Assembly: GCF_030294945.1 (NCBI RefSeq)
Contig: NZ_AP018448.1
Coordinates: 8,466,501 to 8,530,500 of the forward strand
DNA from: Streptomyces graminofaciens
GTDB taxonomy: Bacteria > Actinomycetota > Actinomycetes > Streptomycetales > Streptomycetaceae
Reading direction: 5' to 3'
DNA: 64,000 bases
Below the pieces are notes generated by a model that worked only from the letters and a program-made list of their open reading frames with translations, searched no databases and was not told the DNA's origin. Positions 27,153 to 36,173 of this stretch are shown in pieces. The first letter of the stretch is position 1, and every line of letters begins with the position of its first letter. A program made the translations under genes and the position numbers.

Positions 27153-28328
27153 ATGACGAAACGAACCGTACGGGCCGGGCTGGTGGCGCTGACCGCGTCG
27201 CTGGCCCTGGCCACCCCGACGGCGCTGGCGGCGCCCACCGGAACCGACCACAAGGCGACACGGCAGGCCATGGCGGCGGCGGTGAAGGCGGGCGTACCGG
27301 GGGTGGCTCTCCAGTCCAAGGACGAACGGGGCGTCTGGAGGGCGACGGAGGGGGTGGGCAACCTCAGGACGGGCGCCCCGCGCAGCGCCCGGGACCGCTT
27401 CCGCGCGGGCAGCATCACGAAGACGTTCGTGGCGACGGTGCTGCTCCAACTGGAGGCGGAGGACCGACTGTCCCTGGACGACAAGGTGGAGAGGTGGCTG
27501 CCGGGCATGGTGCACGGCCGGGGCCACGACGGCCGCAAGATCACCCTCCGCCAGCTCCTCAACCACACCAGCGGCATCTACAACTACACCGACGACGAGG
27601 ACTTCGCACGCGAGATCTTCCAGGCGGACGGCTTCTACAAGAACCGTCACCGCACGTTGAAACCGGTAGAACTGGTTTCCGTCGCGATGAAGCACAAGCC
27701 GAACTTCGCGCCCGGCACCTCCGGTTCGTACTCGAACACGAACTACATCCTGGCCGGCATGGTGATCGAGAAGGTCACGGGCAACCCGTACGGCGACGAA
27801 ATCCGCCACCGCGTCATCGAGCCCCTGGACCTGCGCGCCACGAAGATCCCCGGCACCGACGAGACACTGGGGAACCCCCACAGCCGCGCGTACTCGAAGC
27901 TGACCGAGACGACGACCGCCAAGTCCTACGACGTGACGGAGTTCAACCCCTCGCTGGCGGGCGCGGCGGGCGAACTGGTCTCCAACGCGGCCGACCTGAA
28001 CCGCTTCTACTCGGCCCTGCTCCACGGCAAGCTCCTGCCCCGAAGGCAACTGTCGGAGATGAAGACCACGACAGAGGTGACCGGCGTCCCGAACGCCCGC
28101 TACGGCCTGGGCCTCATCGAACGGACCCTCTCCTGCGGAGTCCGACTCTGGGGCCACGCCGGCGGCATCCACGGCTCGCTCTCCGACTCCGTCACCACCA
28201 CGGACGGCGCCCACTCCCTGACCTTGAACTTCAACAGCGACTGGGTGGAGGGCAGCCAGGCGATCGTGGAGGCGGAGTTCTGCGGAAGCCTCACTCCGGG
28301 GCTCGACCGGTCTCCCGAAGCGAGGTGA
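27153..28328 (+). CDS. Secreted serine peptidase/beta-lactamase-fold protein, second copy
   Basis: A 391-residue tandem paralogue of the preceding gene with the same SITK, YSN (SYSNTNYILAGM) and HAGG motifs. Most blocks are identical, for example LNHTSGIYNYTDDE, with divergence in the signal peptide and around residues 155-175. The C-terminus is longer by about 15 residues. The two arose by local duplication. Both are probably on one transcript ending at the hairpin at 28371-28407. Confidence 0.9.
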   Translation: MTKRTVRAGLVALTASLALATPTALAAPTGTDHKATRQAMAAAVKAGVPGVALQSKDERGVWRATEGVGNLRTGAPRSARDRFRAGSITKTFVATVLLQLEAEDRLSLDDKVERWLPGMVHGRGHDGRKITLRQLLNHTSGIYNYTDDEDFAREIFQADGFYKNRHRTLKPVELVSVAMKHKPNFAPGTSGSYSNTNYILAGMVIEKVTGNPYGDEIRHRVIEPLDLRATKIPGTDETLGNPHSRAYSKLTETTTAKSYDVTEFNPSLAGAAGELVSNAADLNRFYSALLHGKLLPRRQLSEMKTTTEVTGVPNARYGLGLIERTLSCGVRLWGHAGGIHGSLSDSVTTTDGAHSLTLNFNSDWVEGSQAIVEAEFCGSLTPGLDRSPEAR

Positions 28329-28370
28329 GCGAAGTCATTGCCTCCCGCCACCACCGGACGGGGCACACGT

Positions 28371-28407
28371 GAGGAGGGGCCGCCGAGCGTCTCGGCGGCC
28401 CCTCCTC
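28371..28407. terminator. Strong bidirectional terminator
   Basis: 17-bp perfect arms (28371-28387, 28391-28407) with a 3-base loop, between the convergent peptidase and DUF559-type genes. Confidence 0.85.
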
Positions 28408-28441
28408 TCCCCTCCTGATCCCGGGCTGACGGCTCAGGGCC

Positions 28442-29497
28442 TCACCGGGGCAGCACCGCGACATACGCCGCCGGATCCCGATCGCACGACGCCATCAGCG
28501 CGGTGCGCACGACGGTCGCCTGCTGCTCCAGCGAATCGCGGAGCTTCTTGGGAGTGATGTGGACGACGGTGATGCCGAGCCGCTCCAGCGTCTCTCGCTT
28601 GCGGGCGTACTCGGACCACATGGCGTCCTCGTCCTGGCGGGGCGCGCGGGTGTCCAGCTCGACTGCCACGGCCTGCTCGGGCCAGTACGCGTCGACGCCG
28701 CCGAGGTCAGGACCGCCGGGCAGCCGGAGGTCTACGTTCCACACGGGATCGGGCAGGCCGAACTCGCGCACCATCCGGTACAGCTGGTCCTCCGCGATCG
28801 CCCGCCCCTCCGCGACCAGCGAGTCCACGGCGTCGATGACATGCGGCCGGTTCAGCAGCCGCGCCTGCGTCAGCTCCCTTACGACGGCGGACGGTTCGGT
28901 GTGTCCGCCGCGTACCGCCTCCGTCAGCAGGCGGCGTACGGCGTTCGCGTCGGAGAGCTCCGCGACCGCGTCGGCGAGGGCGCGCGGCACGGGGGCGACG
29001 GGGAGACCGGTGACGTACGACGGGGTCGGCATCGACGACGTACGGACGATCCGCGCGCAGCCGGTGGAACGGAGGCGGCGCAGGCGCGGGACCAGGACGT
29101 CGATCGTCTCCAGGGACGGCAGCGGGGGAGCGGAGGAGAAGCCGTGCAGGGTCAGCGCGGCCAGGCCGGTGATCACCGCGTCGGTGTAGCGGGGGGCGGG
29201 GCGCGGGTCGCCGGCGCCGGGCTGGGCCGGGACCCCGGCGGCGGGCCGGCGCGAGGCGGCCGACCGGGCGGCGTACGACAGCACCGCGTGCAGCCGCTCC
29301 TCGGAGGTGGGCGGACCGGGGTGGACGAGGAACACACCCGGGAGGATCTGCTGCCAGGGCCCACCGGGCCGGCACTGCTCGTTCGCCTCGGCGGCACCGA
29401 CACCTTCGGCACGCAACTGGGCGGCCGTGACCACACGGCGGTGGATGTCGGAGGGGGAGCGGAGGGCGCGGGGGGAGAGCGGGGTGTTGTGGTTCAT
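28442..29497 (-). CDS. AbiEi-like/DUF559 domain protein
   Basis: A 351-residue protein. The N-terminal winged-helix part contains GGPWQQILPGVFLVHPGPP, as in AbiEi-type antitoxin-like proteins. The C-terminal DUF559/Vsr-like nuclease fold has GVDAYWPEQAVAVELDTRA and RRETLERLGITVVHITPKKL-type strands. Such proteins occur singly in actinobacteria, often without the AbiEii toxin, and none is seen here. The Met at 29497 is chosen; the open frame upstream to 29566 is unlike the family. Role: possible DNA-binding or nuclease activity, unproven. Confidence 0.8.
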   Translation of the reverse strand: MNHNTPLSPRALRSPSDIHRRVVTAAQLRAEGVGAAEANEQCRPGGPWQQILPGVFLVHPGPPTSEERLHAVLSYAARSAASRRPAAGVPAQPGAGDPRPAPRYTDAVITGLAALTLHGFSSAPPLPSLETIDVLVPRLRRLRSTGCARIVRTSSMPTPSYVTGLPVAPVPRALADAVAELSDANAVRRLLTEAVRGGHTEPSAVVRELTQARLLNRPHVIDAVDSLVAEGRAIAEDQLYRMVREFGLPDPVWNVDLRLPGGPDLGGVDAYWPEQAVAVELDTRAPRQDEDAMWSEYARKRETLERLGITVVHITPKKLRDSLEQQATVVRTALMASCDRDPAAYVAVLPR

Positions 29498-29797
29498 GCC
29501 CCGCAGATTCCCGTGTCCGATCCGCCCCCTAACCCCTGTTACACGCTCGTCGACAAATCGGGACAAGATGGAGCTAAAGTACGCACGTTCGACTACCGAT
29601 AGCCGCTGGTCCGGATGGGGATCATCGAAGGTTACGGCTCCGGCTACCCGCGTTTCGTAACTTCACGGCTGCGGGCAGTCGTGCCCCAGGGGCGGCACGG
29701 GTGGGCGCAGCGGCACCCCGTAAGCGCCGGGCCGCGCGACCGACCCCCGCCCGGCAACAGCCCCCGAGCGCCCCAACGGCCAGCGCGTCAGCGGCAA
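29498..29797. other. Intergenic region with lower GC between DUF559 and second pepN genes
   Basis: The 5' region of the leftward DUF559-type gene and the 3' flank of pepN. A short GTGCC/GGCAC stem near 29680-29700 may terminate pepN. Nothing else is identified. Confidence 0.35.
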
Positions 29798-32401
29798 TTA
29801 CTGCCCACCGGCCGCCGCGTCACACCCCTGCCCCCGAAGTCCCCGAGCCAAATCGTCCCGAGCCTCCAGCACCAACCTCCGCAACGCCGGCGCCGCCCCC
29901 TCGCGCGAGGCCAGCCACGCGTCCGTCGCCGCCAGCGTCGACTCCGAGTCCTGCAGCGACGGGAACAGCCCCCGCACCACATCCATCCCGATCTGGATCG
30001 ACCGCTCGGCCCACACCCGCTCGATCACCTCGAAGTACTTCGAGACATACGGCGCGGTCAACTCCCGCTGCGACGGCCGCACGAACCCCGCGATGGTCGC
30101 CTCCACCAACGCGTTGGACAGCACGTCCGACTCCACGACCGTCGCCCACGCCTGTGCCTTCACCGCCGCCGACGGCCGCGAGGCCAGGCACCGCACCTGA
30201 TGCCGCTTGCCGGAAGCCGTGTCGTCGCGCGCGAGTTCGGCGGCCAGCACCCGCTCGTCGGCAAGCCCGTGCGTCGCCAGCGGCTCCAGGAACGCCCACC
30301 GCAGCTCCTGGTCGACCTCCAGCCCCTCGACCTTCTCGGTGCCGTCCAACAGCCCCTGCAACACCCGCAGTTCGCCCTCACTCGACGCCACCGACGCGAA
30401 GAACCGCACCCACGTCAGCTGATGCTGGCTCCCGGGCTCCGCCACCCGCAGCTCCCGCTCGGCGCCCTCCGCCAGCAGCCGCGCACCCGTCTCACGCCAC
30501 TGAGGCGCCACGTAGTGCGTCAATGCCGAGTTCGCCCACGCGTGCAGCATCTGCAGCACACCGATGTCGGACTCCCGCCCCGCGAACCGCAGAACCAGCT
30601 CCACGAACTCGCGCGCGGGCAACAGCGCGTCCCGGGTCAGATTCCACAGCGCCGACCAGCACAACGCACGCGCCAACGGGTCCGAGATGTCACCCAGGCC
30701 GCCCCGCAGCGTCTCCAGCGAACCCTCGTCGAAGCGGATCTTGCAGTACGTGAGGTCGTCGTCGTTGACCAGCACCAGTTCCGGCGCCTCGGCCCCGGCC
30801 AGTTCACCCACGACCGTACGCGGCCCGTCGACATCCACCTCGGCCCGCGCGTACCGCTCCAACGCGCCCGCACCCGCACCCGCGCCCGCGTCCGCGTCCG
30901 TACGGCGGTACAGCCCGATCGCCACCCGGTGCGGCCGCAGCGTCGGGTGCGACTCCGCCGCCTCCTGCACCACCGCCAGCTCGTCCACCCTGCCGTCCGC
31001 GTCCAGCAGCACCTGCGGAGTGAGGGAGTTGACCCCCGTCGTCTCCAGCCACGCCCGCGACCAGGACGTCACGTCCCGTCCGCTGGTCTCCTCCAGGACC
31101 GACAGCAGATCGCCGAGCCGCGTGTTGCCGTACGCGTGGCGCTTGAAGTAGCGCCGCGCGCCCTCCAGGAACGCGTCGCGCCCCACATACGCCACCAGCT
31201 GCTTCAGCGTCGAGGCGCCCTTGGCGTACGTGATCCCGTCGAAGTTGAGCTTCGCGTCCTCCAGGTCACGGATGTCGGCCGTGATCGGGTGCGTGGAGGG
31301 CAGCTGGTCCGCGCGGTACGCCCACGCCTTCCTGTTGTTGGCGAAGGTGATCCAGCCGTTGGTGAACCGGGTCGCCTCGACCATCGAGAAGGAGCCCATG
31401 AAGTCGGCGAAGGACTCCTTCAGCCACAGGTCGTCCCACCACACCATGGTCACCAGGTCGCCGAACCACATGTGCGCCATCTCGTGCAGGATGACGTTGG
31501 CCCGCCGCTCGTACGACGCCTGCGTGACCTTGCCCCGGAAGATGTACTCCTCGCGGAACGTCACCAGCCCCGGGTTCTCCATCGCGCCCAGGTTGTACTC
31601 CGGCACGAAGGCCTGGTCGTACTTCCCGAACGGGTACGGGTAGTCGAAGTTGTCGTGGAAGAAGTCCAGGCCCTGCTTGGTGACCAGGAAGACGTCGTCG
31701 GCGTCGAAGTAGGGGGCGAGACCCTTGCGGCACATCGCGCCGAGGGGGATCTCCAGCCGCGTACCGTCCTCGAAGACCCGCTCGTAGGTGTCCGTCACGT
31801 AGTGGTAGGGACCCGCGACGACGGCCGTGATGTACGTCGAGATCGGCTTCGTCTCGGCGAACCGCCACACCCCGTCGGTGAGTTCACCCACCCCGTTGCT
31901 CCACACGACCCAGCCCTCCGGCGCCCGTACCTCGAAGCGGAACGGGGCCTTGAGATCCGGCTGCTCGAAGTTCGCGAAGACGCGGCGCGAGTCGGCCGGC
32001 TCGTACTGGGTGTAGAGGTAGACCTCGCCGTCCTCGGGGTCGACGAAGCGGTGCATGCCCTCGCCGGTGCGGGAGTAGGCGCACTGGGCGTCCACCACCA
32101 GCTCGTTCTCGGCGGCCAGATCCTCCAGGGCGATCCGGGAGCCGTCGAAGACCTCGCTCGGGTCCAGATCCCGGCCGTTGAGGGTGACGGCGGTCACGCT
32201 CGGCGCGATCAGGTCGGCGAAGCTCGTGGCGCCCGGGTCGGAGCAGCGGAAGCGGATCGTGGTGACCGAACGGAAGGTGCGCGGCTCGCCGCCCGGGTTC
32301 CCGACCGCCGACCGCAGGTCGAGGAAGACCTCGTACCCCTCCACGGACAGCAGCGCGGCCCGTTCCTGGGCCTCTGCGCGGGACAGATTCTCACCGGACA
32401 C
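29798..32401 (-). CDS. pepN: Aminopeptidase N (M1 zinc metallopeptidase), second copy
   Basis: An 867-residue M1 aminopeptidase with the substrate motif GAMENPG, zinc motif HEMAHMWFGD and downstream DDLWLKESFADF. It shares domain order with the copy at 10348 but is clearly diverged, so the two are not a recent duplication. Start: GAGGAG is eight bases from the GTG at 32401 but touches the GTG at 32410, so 32401 is preferred. It is divergent from the DsbA-like gene, the order seen for Rv2467-Rv2466c in Mycobacterium tuberculosis, so this is probably the ancestral orthologue. Confidence 0.94.
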   Translation of the reverse strand: MSGENLSRAEAQERAALLSVEGYEVFLDLRSAVGNPGGEPRTFRSVTTIRFRCSDPGATSFADLIAPSVTAVTLNGRDLDPSEVFDGSRIALEDLAAENELVVDAQCAYSRTGEGMHRFVDPEDGEVYLYTQYEPADSRRVFANFEQPDLKAPFRFEVRAPEGWVVWSNGVGELTDGVWRFAETKPISTYITAVVAGPYHYVTDTYERVFEDGTRLEIPLGAMCRKGLAPYFDADDVFLVTKQGLDFFHDNFDYPYPFGKYDQAFVPEYNLGAMENPGLVTFREEYIFRGKVTQASYERRANVILHEMAHMWFGDLVTMVWWDDLWLKESFADFMGSFSMVEATRFTNGWITFANNRKAWAYRADQLPSTHPITADIRDLEDAKLNFDGITYAKGASTLKQLVAYVGRDAFLEGARRYFKRHAYGNTRLGDLLSVLEETSGRDVTSWSRAWLETTGVNSLTPQVLLDADGRVDELAVVQEAAESHPTLRPHRVAIGLYRRTDADAGAGAGAGALERYARAEVDVDGPRTVVGELAGAEAPELVLVNDDDLTYCKIRFDEGSLETLRGGLGDISDPLARALCWSALWNLTRDALLPAREFVELVLRFAGRESDIGVLQMLHAWANSALTHYVAPQWRETGARLLAEGAERELRVAEPGSQHQLTWVRFFASVASSEGELRVLQGLLDGTEKVEGLEVDQELRWAFLEPLATHGLADERVLAAELARDDTASGKRHQVRCLASRPSAAVKAQAWATVVESDVLSNALVEATIAGFVRPSQRELTAPYVSKYFEVIERVWAERSIQIGMDVVRGLFPSLQDSESTLAATDAWLASREGAAPALRRLVLEARDDLARGLRGQGCDAAAGGQ

Positions 32402-32645
32402 GGGCGGCACTCCTCGGGCGGTGTTTCAGTATGCGGACAGGCCCGATCCTCCCATGCGCCCCTCACGCCGGACGGACTCCGGCGGGGGCGCGGGCGCGGC
32501 ACGGCCACGCATCGGCGTGCGGGGCGGGAATGGCGACGGTGGTCGCTGGTGTTGTCGGGTTGTCGCCCTGTAGAGCATCTGTGCGACGCCCGCCCTGACG
32601 ACCGTATGACGGTATGCCCGTCCCCTCTGCCTTTCGAGGAGAACC

Positions 32646-33299
32646 ATGTCCGAGCAGACCTCCGGCAAGACCCCCGTCGACTTCTGGTTCGACCCGCTGT
32701 GCCCCTGGGCCTGGATGACCTCCCGGTGGGTGCTGGAGGTGGAGAAGGTCCGGGACATCGAGGTCCGCTGGCATGTGATGAGCCTCGCCGTCCTCAACGA
32801 GCCCAAGATCGACGAACTGCCCGAGGAGTACCGCGAGCTGCTCGCCACCAAGGCCTGGGGTCCCGTACGCATCGTCATAGCCGCCCAGCAGGAGCACGGC
32901 GCCGAGGTCCTCGGCGACCTCTACACCGCGATCGGCACGCGCGCGCACAACCAGGGCCTCGGCATCGAGAAGGAGGTCGTAGCCGCCGCGGTCGAGGAGG
33001 TCGGCCTGCCCGCCTCCCTGCTCGACCACTGGGACTCCACCCCGTACGAGGCCGAGCTGCGCGCCTCGCACAAGGAGGGCATCGACAAGGTCGGCCAGGA
33101 CGTCGGCACCCCCGTCATCGCCGTCCCCGGCGCCGACGGTGAGCAGATCGCCTTCTTCGGCCCGGTCGTCACCCCCGCCCCCAAGGGCGAGGAGGCCGCC
33201 AAGCTCTGGGACGGCACCCTGCTCGTCGCCTCTGTCCCCGGCTTCTACGAGATCAAGCGCACCCGCACCAAGGGCCCGGACTTCAGCAACCTGGTCTGA
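32646..33299 (+). CDS. DsbA-family mycothiol-dependent oxidoreductase (Rv2466c-like)
   Basis: A 217-residue cytoplasmic thioredoxin-fold protein with the active-site motif DPLCPWAWM near the N-terminus, where family members use CPWC or CPWA, and the cis-Pro loop VGTPVIAVPG. The mycobacterial homologue is a mycothiol-dependent nitroreductase that reduces disulfides or nitro drugs under oxidative stress. Streptomyces makes mycothiol, so the role is transferable by family. The second Cys of CxxC is Ala here, implying a monothiol mechanism. AGGAG lies eight bases before the ATG. Confidence 0.9.
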   Translation: MSEQTSGKTPVDFWFDPLCPWAWMTSRWVLEVEKVRDIEVRWHVMSLAVLNEPKIDELPEEYRELLATKAWGPVRIVIAAQQEHGAEVLGDLYTAIGTRAHNQGLGIEKEVVAAAVEEVGLPASLLDHWDSTPYEAELRASHKEGIDKVGQDVGTPVIAVPGADGEQIAFFGPVVTPAPKGEEAAKLWDGTLLVASVPGFYEIKRTRTKGPDFSNLV

Positions 33300-33437
33300 G
33301 ACACGGCGCCGACGCGGTCGTCACGGGACGCCGGCTCAGCCCACCCGGTGCCGCGCGTACGGCGCGGCCAGGGGCGGCAGCCGGCGTTCCGTCTCCGCCC
33401 AGTCGCCGAAGTCGTGTCGCGGCCCTGGAGTACGAGG

Positions 33438-33671
33438 TCATTCGAGCTTCTCCGGCAGTCGCTTGGTGAGTCTGAAGTGCTTCTCGACGGAATCTCTGCG
33501 CAGATTCAGGCAGACCTTTCCGTCGGGCAGGGGATTGACGCACTTGTAGAAGTCGTCCCCGATGCGGTTGCCGAGCTGCCCCTCCAGCCACTTCTTCTCC
33601 TCGGCGGTCAGGGGCTCATGCGGTTCCCGTGAGCGGCACGTCTGGCACGACAGTGTCTTCGGCTTCGGCAT
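33438..33671 (-). CDS. Small zinc-ribbon-like protein
   Basis: A 77-residue protein starting MPKPKTLSCQTCRSREPHEP. Its Cys pairs (CQTC and YKC...KVC) are spaced as in a small zinc ribbon, with a basic C-terminus (HFRLTKRLPEKLE). Base composition is visibly less GC-rich than in neighbouring genes, which suggests transfer. No partner gene is evident. A 7-3-7 palindrome lies 126 bp upstream of the start. Confidence 0.55.
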   Translation of the reverse strand: MPKPKTLSCQTCRSREPHEPLTAEEKKWLEGQLGNRIGDDFYKCVNPLPDGKVCLNLRRDSVEKHFRLTKRLPEKLE

Positions 33672-33796
33672 CCCGCAACGATGCCCCGAAACCACCCCAT
33701 ACCGGAAGACCCTCGCGAGTCACGTCCCCGCGGGGGTCTTCCGTTCATCCGCCTGCCCGGTGAAGGTTGAGAAGACGATCACGAGCGCGACTCTTA

Positions 33797-33813
33797 TTGC
33801 AATTAAATTGCAA
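33797..33813. promoter_or_regulatory. Palindrome TTGCAAT-TAA-ATTGCAA
   Basis: A 7-bp inverted repeat with a 3-bp spacer in an AT-rich island between the convergent-side end of the TauD gene and the start of the zinc-ribbon gene. It is a likely operator, but the regulator is unknown. Confidence 0.5.
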
Positions 33814-33891
33814 GTGCGTGTGATCAGCAAGAGGGCGTGGATGTGTGACCGGGCGCGCGAAGTGGGTCACGGCCGGCACGCGCGGTTGTGC

Positions 33892-34782
33892 CTACGCGGC
33901 CACGGACGTGTAGTGCGAGGCGTCCCCCTCGATCGAGTAGCTCTCCTTGCCCTCGATGCCCCTCGGCACGTCACCGGCGACGGTCACCCGGTGCAGTCGG
34001 CGCGGCAGGCCGTCGTAGTTGTCGATGGCGTAGTGCTGGGTGATGCGGTTGTCGAAGATGACGAGCTGGTTCTCCGACCAGTGGTGACGCAGCACGTTCT
34101 CCGGCCGGGTCACGTACGACTGGAGCAGGTCGAGGATCTTGCGGGACTCGCCCGCGGACAGCCCCACGATCCGCTGCGCGAACCCGCCGACGAACAGCCC
34201 GCGTTCGCCGGTCAGCGGGTGGACACGGACGACCGGGTGGGCCGTGCGGTACTTGATCGAGGTGAACTGGGCGCGCTGTTCTGCCCGCTCGGCGTCGATC
34301 TCCTCGTCGGGCACCGCGTAGTCGTAGTCGTTGGTGTGCTCGGCCCACAGGCCGTCGGCCAGCCGCCGCAGCGGCTCGGGCAGGTCCCGGTAGGCCGCCG
34401 CCGAGTTGGCGATCAGGGTCTCGCCGCCGTACGGCGGGATCGTGATGCTGCGCAGGGTGGTGGCCTGCGGCGGGTTGAGGACGAACGTGACGTCGGTGTG
34501 CCAGTGGTTCGCGCGTCCCCGCTCGCTGTCCACGGGCAGGACGTTCGCGGCACCCTCGACGGCGGACACCGTCGGATGGGCGGTGGTGATGTCGCCGAAG
34601 TGACGGACGAAGGCCTGGTGGCTCTCGTCGTCGAGGTTCACCTCGTCGAAGACGAGTGCCTTGTGGACGTTGAGGGCTTCGCGCAGCGCGGCGGCCGTCT
34701 CCTCGTCGAGGGGCTTGGAGATGTCTACGCCCAGGACGCGGGCGCCGATGTTCCCGGTGACCTTGCGGATGTCGATGGTCAT
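33892..34782 (-). CDS. TauD/TfdA family alpha-ketoglutarate dioxygenase
   Basis: A 296-residue Fe(II)/2-oxoglutarate dioxygenase, last gene of the sulfonate operon. The facial triad is visible: HxD in NHWHTDVTF and the distal His in NRITQHYAIDNYDG, with Arg of RRLHRVTV binding 2-oxoglutarate. TauD enzymes hydroxylate taurine or alkyl sulfonates/sulfates so that sulfite or sulfate is released. AAAGGA precedes the ATG. It follows the LLM monooxygenase by 20 bp, and both enzymes would free sulfur from compounds imported by the SsuABC-type system. Confidence 0.9.
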   Translation of the reverse strand: MTIDIRKVTGNIGARVLGVDISKPLDEETAAALREALNVHKALVFDEVNLDDESHQAFVRHFGDITTAHPTVSAVEGAANVLPVDSERGRANHWHTDVTFVLNPPQATTLRSITIPPYGGETLIANSAAAYRDLPEPLRRLADGLWAEHTNDYDYAVPDEEIDAERAEQRAQFTSIKYRTAHPVVRVHPLTGERGLFVGGFAQRIVGLSAGESRKILDLLQSYVTRPENVLRHHWSENQLVIFDNRITQHYAIDNYDGLPRRLHRVTVAGDVPRGIEGKESYSIEGDASHYTSVAA

Positions 34783-34802
34783 GGCGTGGTTCCTTTCGGG
34801 TG

Positions 34803-36173
34803 TCAGACGAGGACGGGTGCGACGGGCTCGGTGGGCTCGGCGGGCTCGACGGGCTTGACGTGCTGGTTCGCGGGGCGCGGCAGGCCGTACCGCTCCCGCA
34901 GGGTCCGGCGGGGGCCGTACTCCCCGCGGAGCAGACCACGGGTGCGCAGGATCGGGACGACGTGGTCGACGAACGTGTCCAGGCCGGAGGGCAGGACGGC
35001 CGGCATGATGTTGAAGCCGTCGGCGGCGCCCCGCGTGAACCAGCTCTCGATCTTGTCGGCGACCTGCTCGGGCGTCCCCGCGAAGGTGAGGTGCCCGCGT
35101 CCGCCGCCGAGCCGGCCGATCAGCTGCCGTACGGTGAGCCGGTCGCGCCGGGCCAGTTCGACGACGAGCGTGTAGCGGCTCTTGGCCCCCTCGATCGCGC
35201 TCTCGGGCGGCAGATCTGCCGGGAGCTGGGCGTCCAACTCCAGCCTGCCGGGCTCCAGTTGCAGCAGCCGTTCCAGATTGCCCACCCCGTGCGTGTACAC
35301 GATGTGGTCCTCCAGGACCTGCTCGTGCGCGAGTGCCTCGGCCTCCGTGGAGCCGATGACCGGGACGATGCCGGGCAGCACCTTGATGTGGTCCGGGTCG
35401 CGGCCGGCCGCTGCCGTACGGGACTTGAGGTCGGCGTAGAAGGCCTGCGCGTCCTCGATGGTCTGCTGCGCGGTGAACACCGCCTCCGCGTACCGTGCCG
35501 CGAACGCCTTGCCGTTCTCGCTCGACCCGGCCTGCACGAGCAGCGGGTAACCCTGCGGTGTGCGCGGCACGTTGAGCGGGCCCTCGACGCTGAAGTACGT
35601 CCCCGTGTGCCGGGGCGGATGGATCTTCGTGTCGTCGCCCCAGACACCGGACGCCTTGTCGGCGACGATCGCGTCGTCCTCCCAGCTGTCCCAGAGCTTC
35701 AGGGCCACGTCGAGGAACTCGGCGGCCCGGGCGTACCGCTGGGCGTGGGCGGGCTCGGCGTCGAGCCCGAAGTTGCGGGCGGCCTCCGCGCCGGCGGTGG
35801 TGACGATGTTCCAGCCCGCCCGGCCGCCGCTGATGATGTCGAGCGAGGCGAACTTGCGGGCCAGGTTGTAGGGGGAGTTGTACGAGGTGGAGGCGGTGGC
35901 GATCAGGCCGATGTGCTCGGTGGCCGTCGCCAGGGCGGTCAGCAGGGTGAGTGGCTCAAGGGCGCCCGCCGGACGCTGGCCCACGCTGCCCCACAGCTGC
36001 GGCCCGTCGGCCAGGAAGAGCGAGTCGAAGGTGCCGCGCTCGGCGATCCGGGCGAGCCGCACGTAGTGGTCCAGCTCGACGTGCGCGTACGGGTCGCTCT
36101 CGGGCAGCCGCCACGACGCCTCGTGGTGGCCGGTGTTCATCAGGAACGCGTTGAGGTGGAGCTGACGGGTCAC
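34803..36173 (-). CDS. LLM-class flavin-dependent monooxygenase (NtaA/SnaA/DszA type)
   Basis: A 456-residue TIM-barrel FMNH2-dependent monooxygenase. It starts VTRQLHLNAFLMNTGHHEAS, typical of the NtaA/SnaA/DszA/SfnG group. Also visible are DSLFLADGP, TEHIGLIATASTSYN, GGRAGWNIVTT and QAGSSENGK, which form the flavin site. In this context it most likely oxidises sulfonates or sulfones to release sulfite. A separate NAD(P)H:FMN reductase is needed and is not encoded nearby. The GTG start overlaps the ssuB stop (GTGA). Confidence 0.92.
   Translation of the reverse strand: MTRQLHLNAFLMNTGHHEASWRLPESDPYAHVELDHYVRLARIAERGTFDSLFLADGPQLWGSVGQRPAGALEPLTLLTALATATEHIGLIATASTSYNSPYNLARKFASLDIISGGRAGWNIVTTAGAEAARNFGLDAEPAHAQRYARAAEFLDVALKLWDSWEDDAIVADKASGVWGDDTKIHPPRHTGTYFSVEGPLNVPRTPQGYPLLVQAGSSENGKAFAARYAEAVFTAQQTIEDAQAFYADLKSRTAAAGRDPDHIKVLPGIVPVIGSTEAEALAHEQVLEDHIVYTHGVGNLERLLQLEPGRLELDAQLPADLPPESAIEGAKSRYTLVVELARRDRLTVRQLIGRLGGGRGHLTFAGTPEQVADKIESWFTRGAADGFNIMPAVLPSGLDTFVDHVVPILRTRGLLRGEYGPRRTLRERYGLPRPANQHVKPVEPAEPTEPVAPVLV

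Noticed and set aside
29615..33142. 1175-codon plus-strand frame across the second pepN
   Set aside because: Arg/Pro/His-rich shadow; it only becomes sensible where it overlaps the DsbA gene in another frame.
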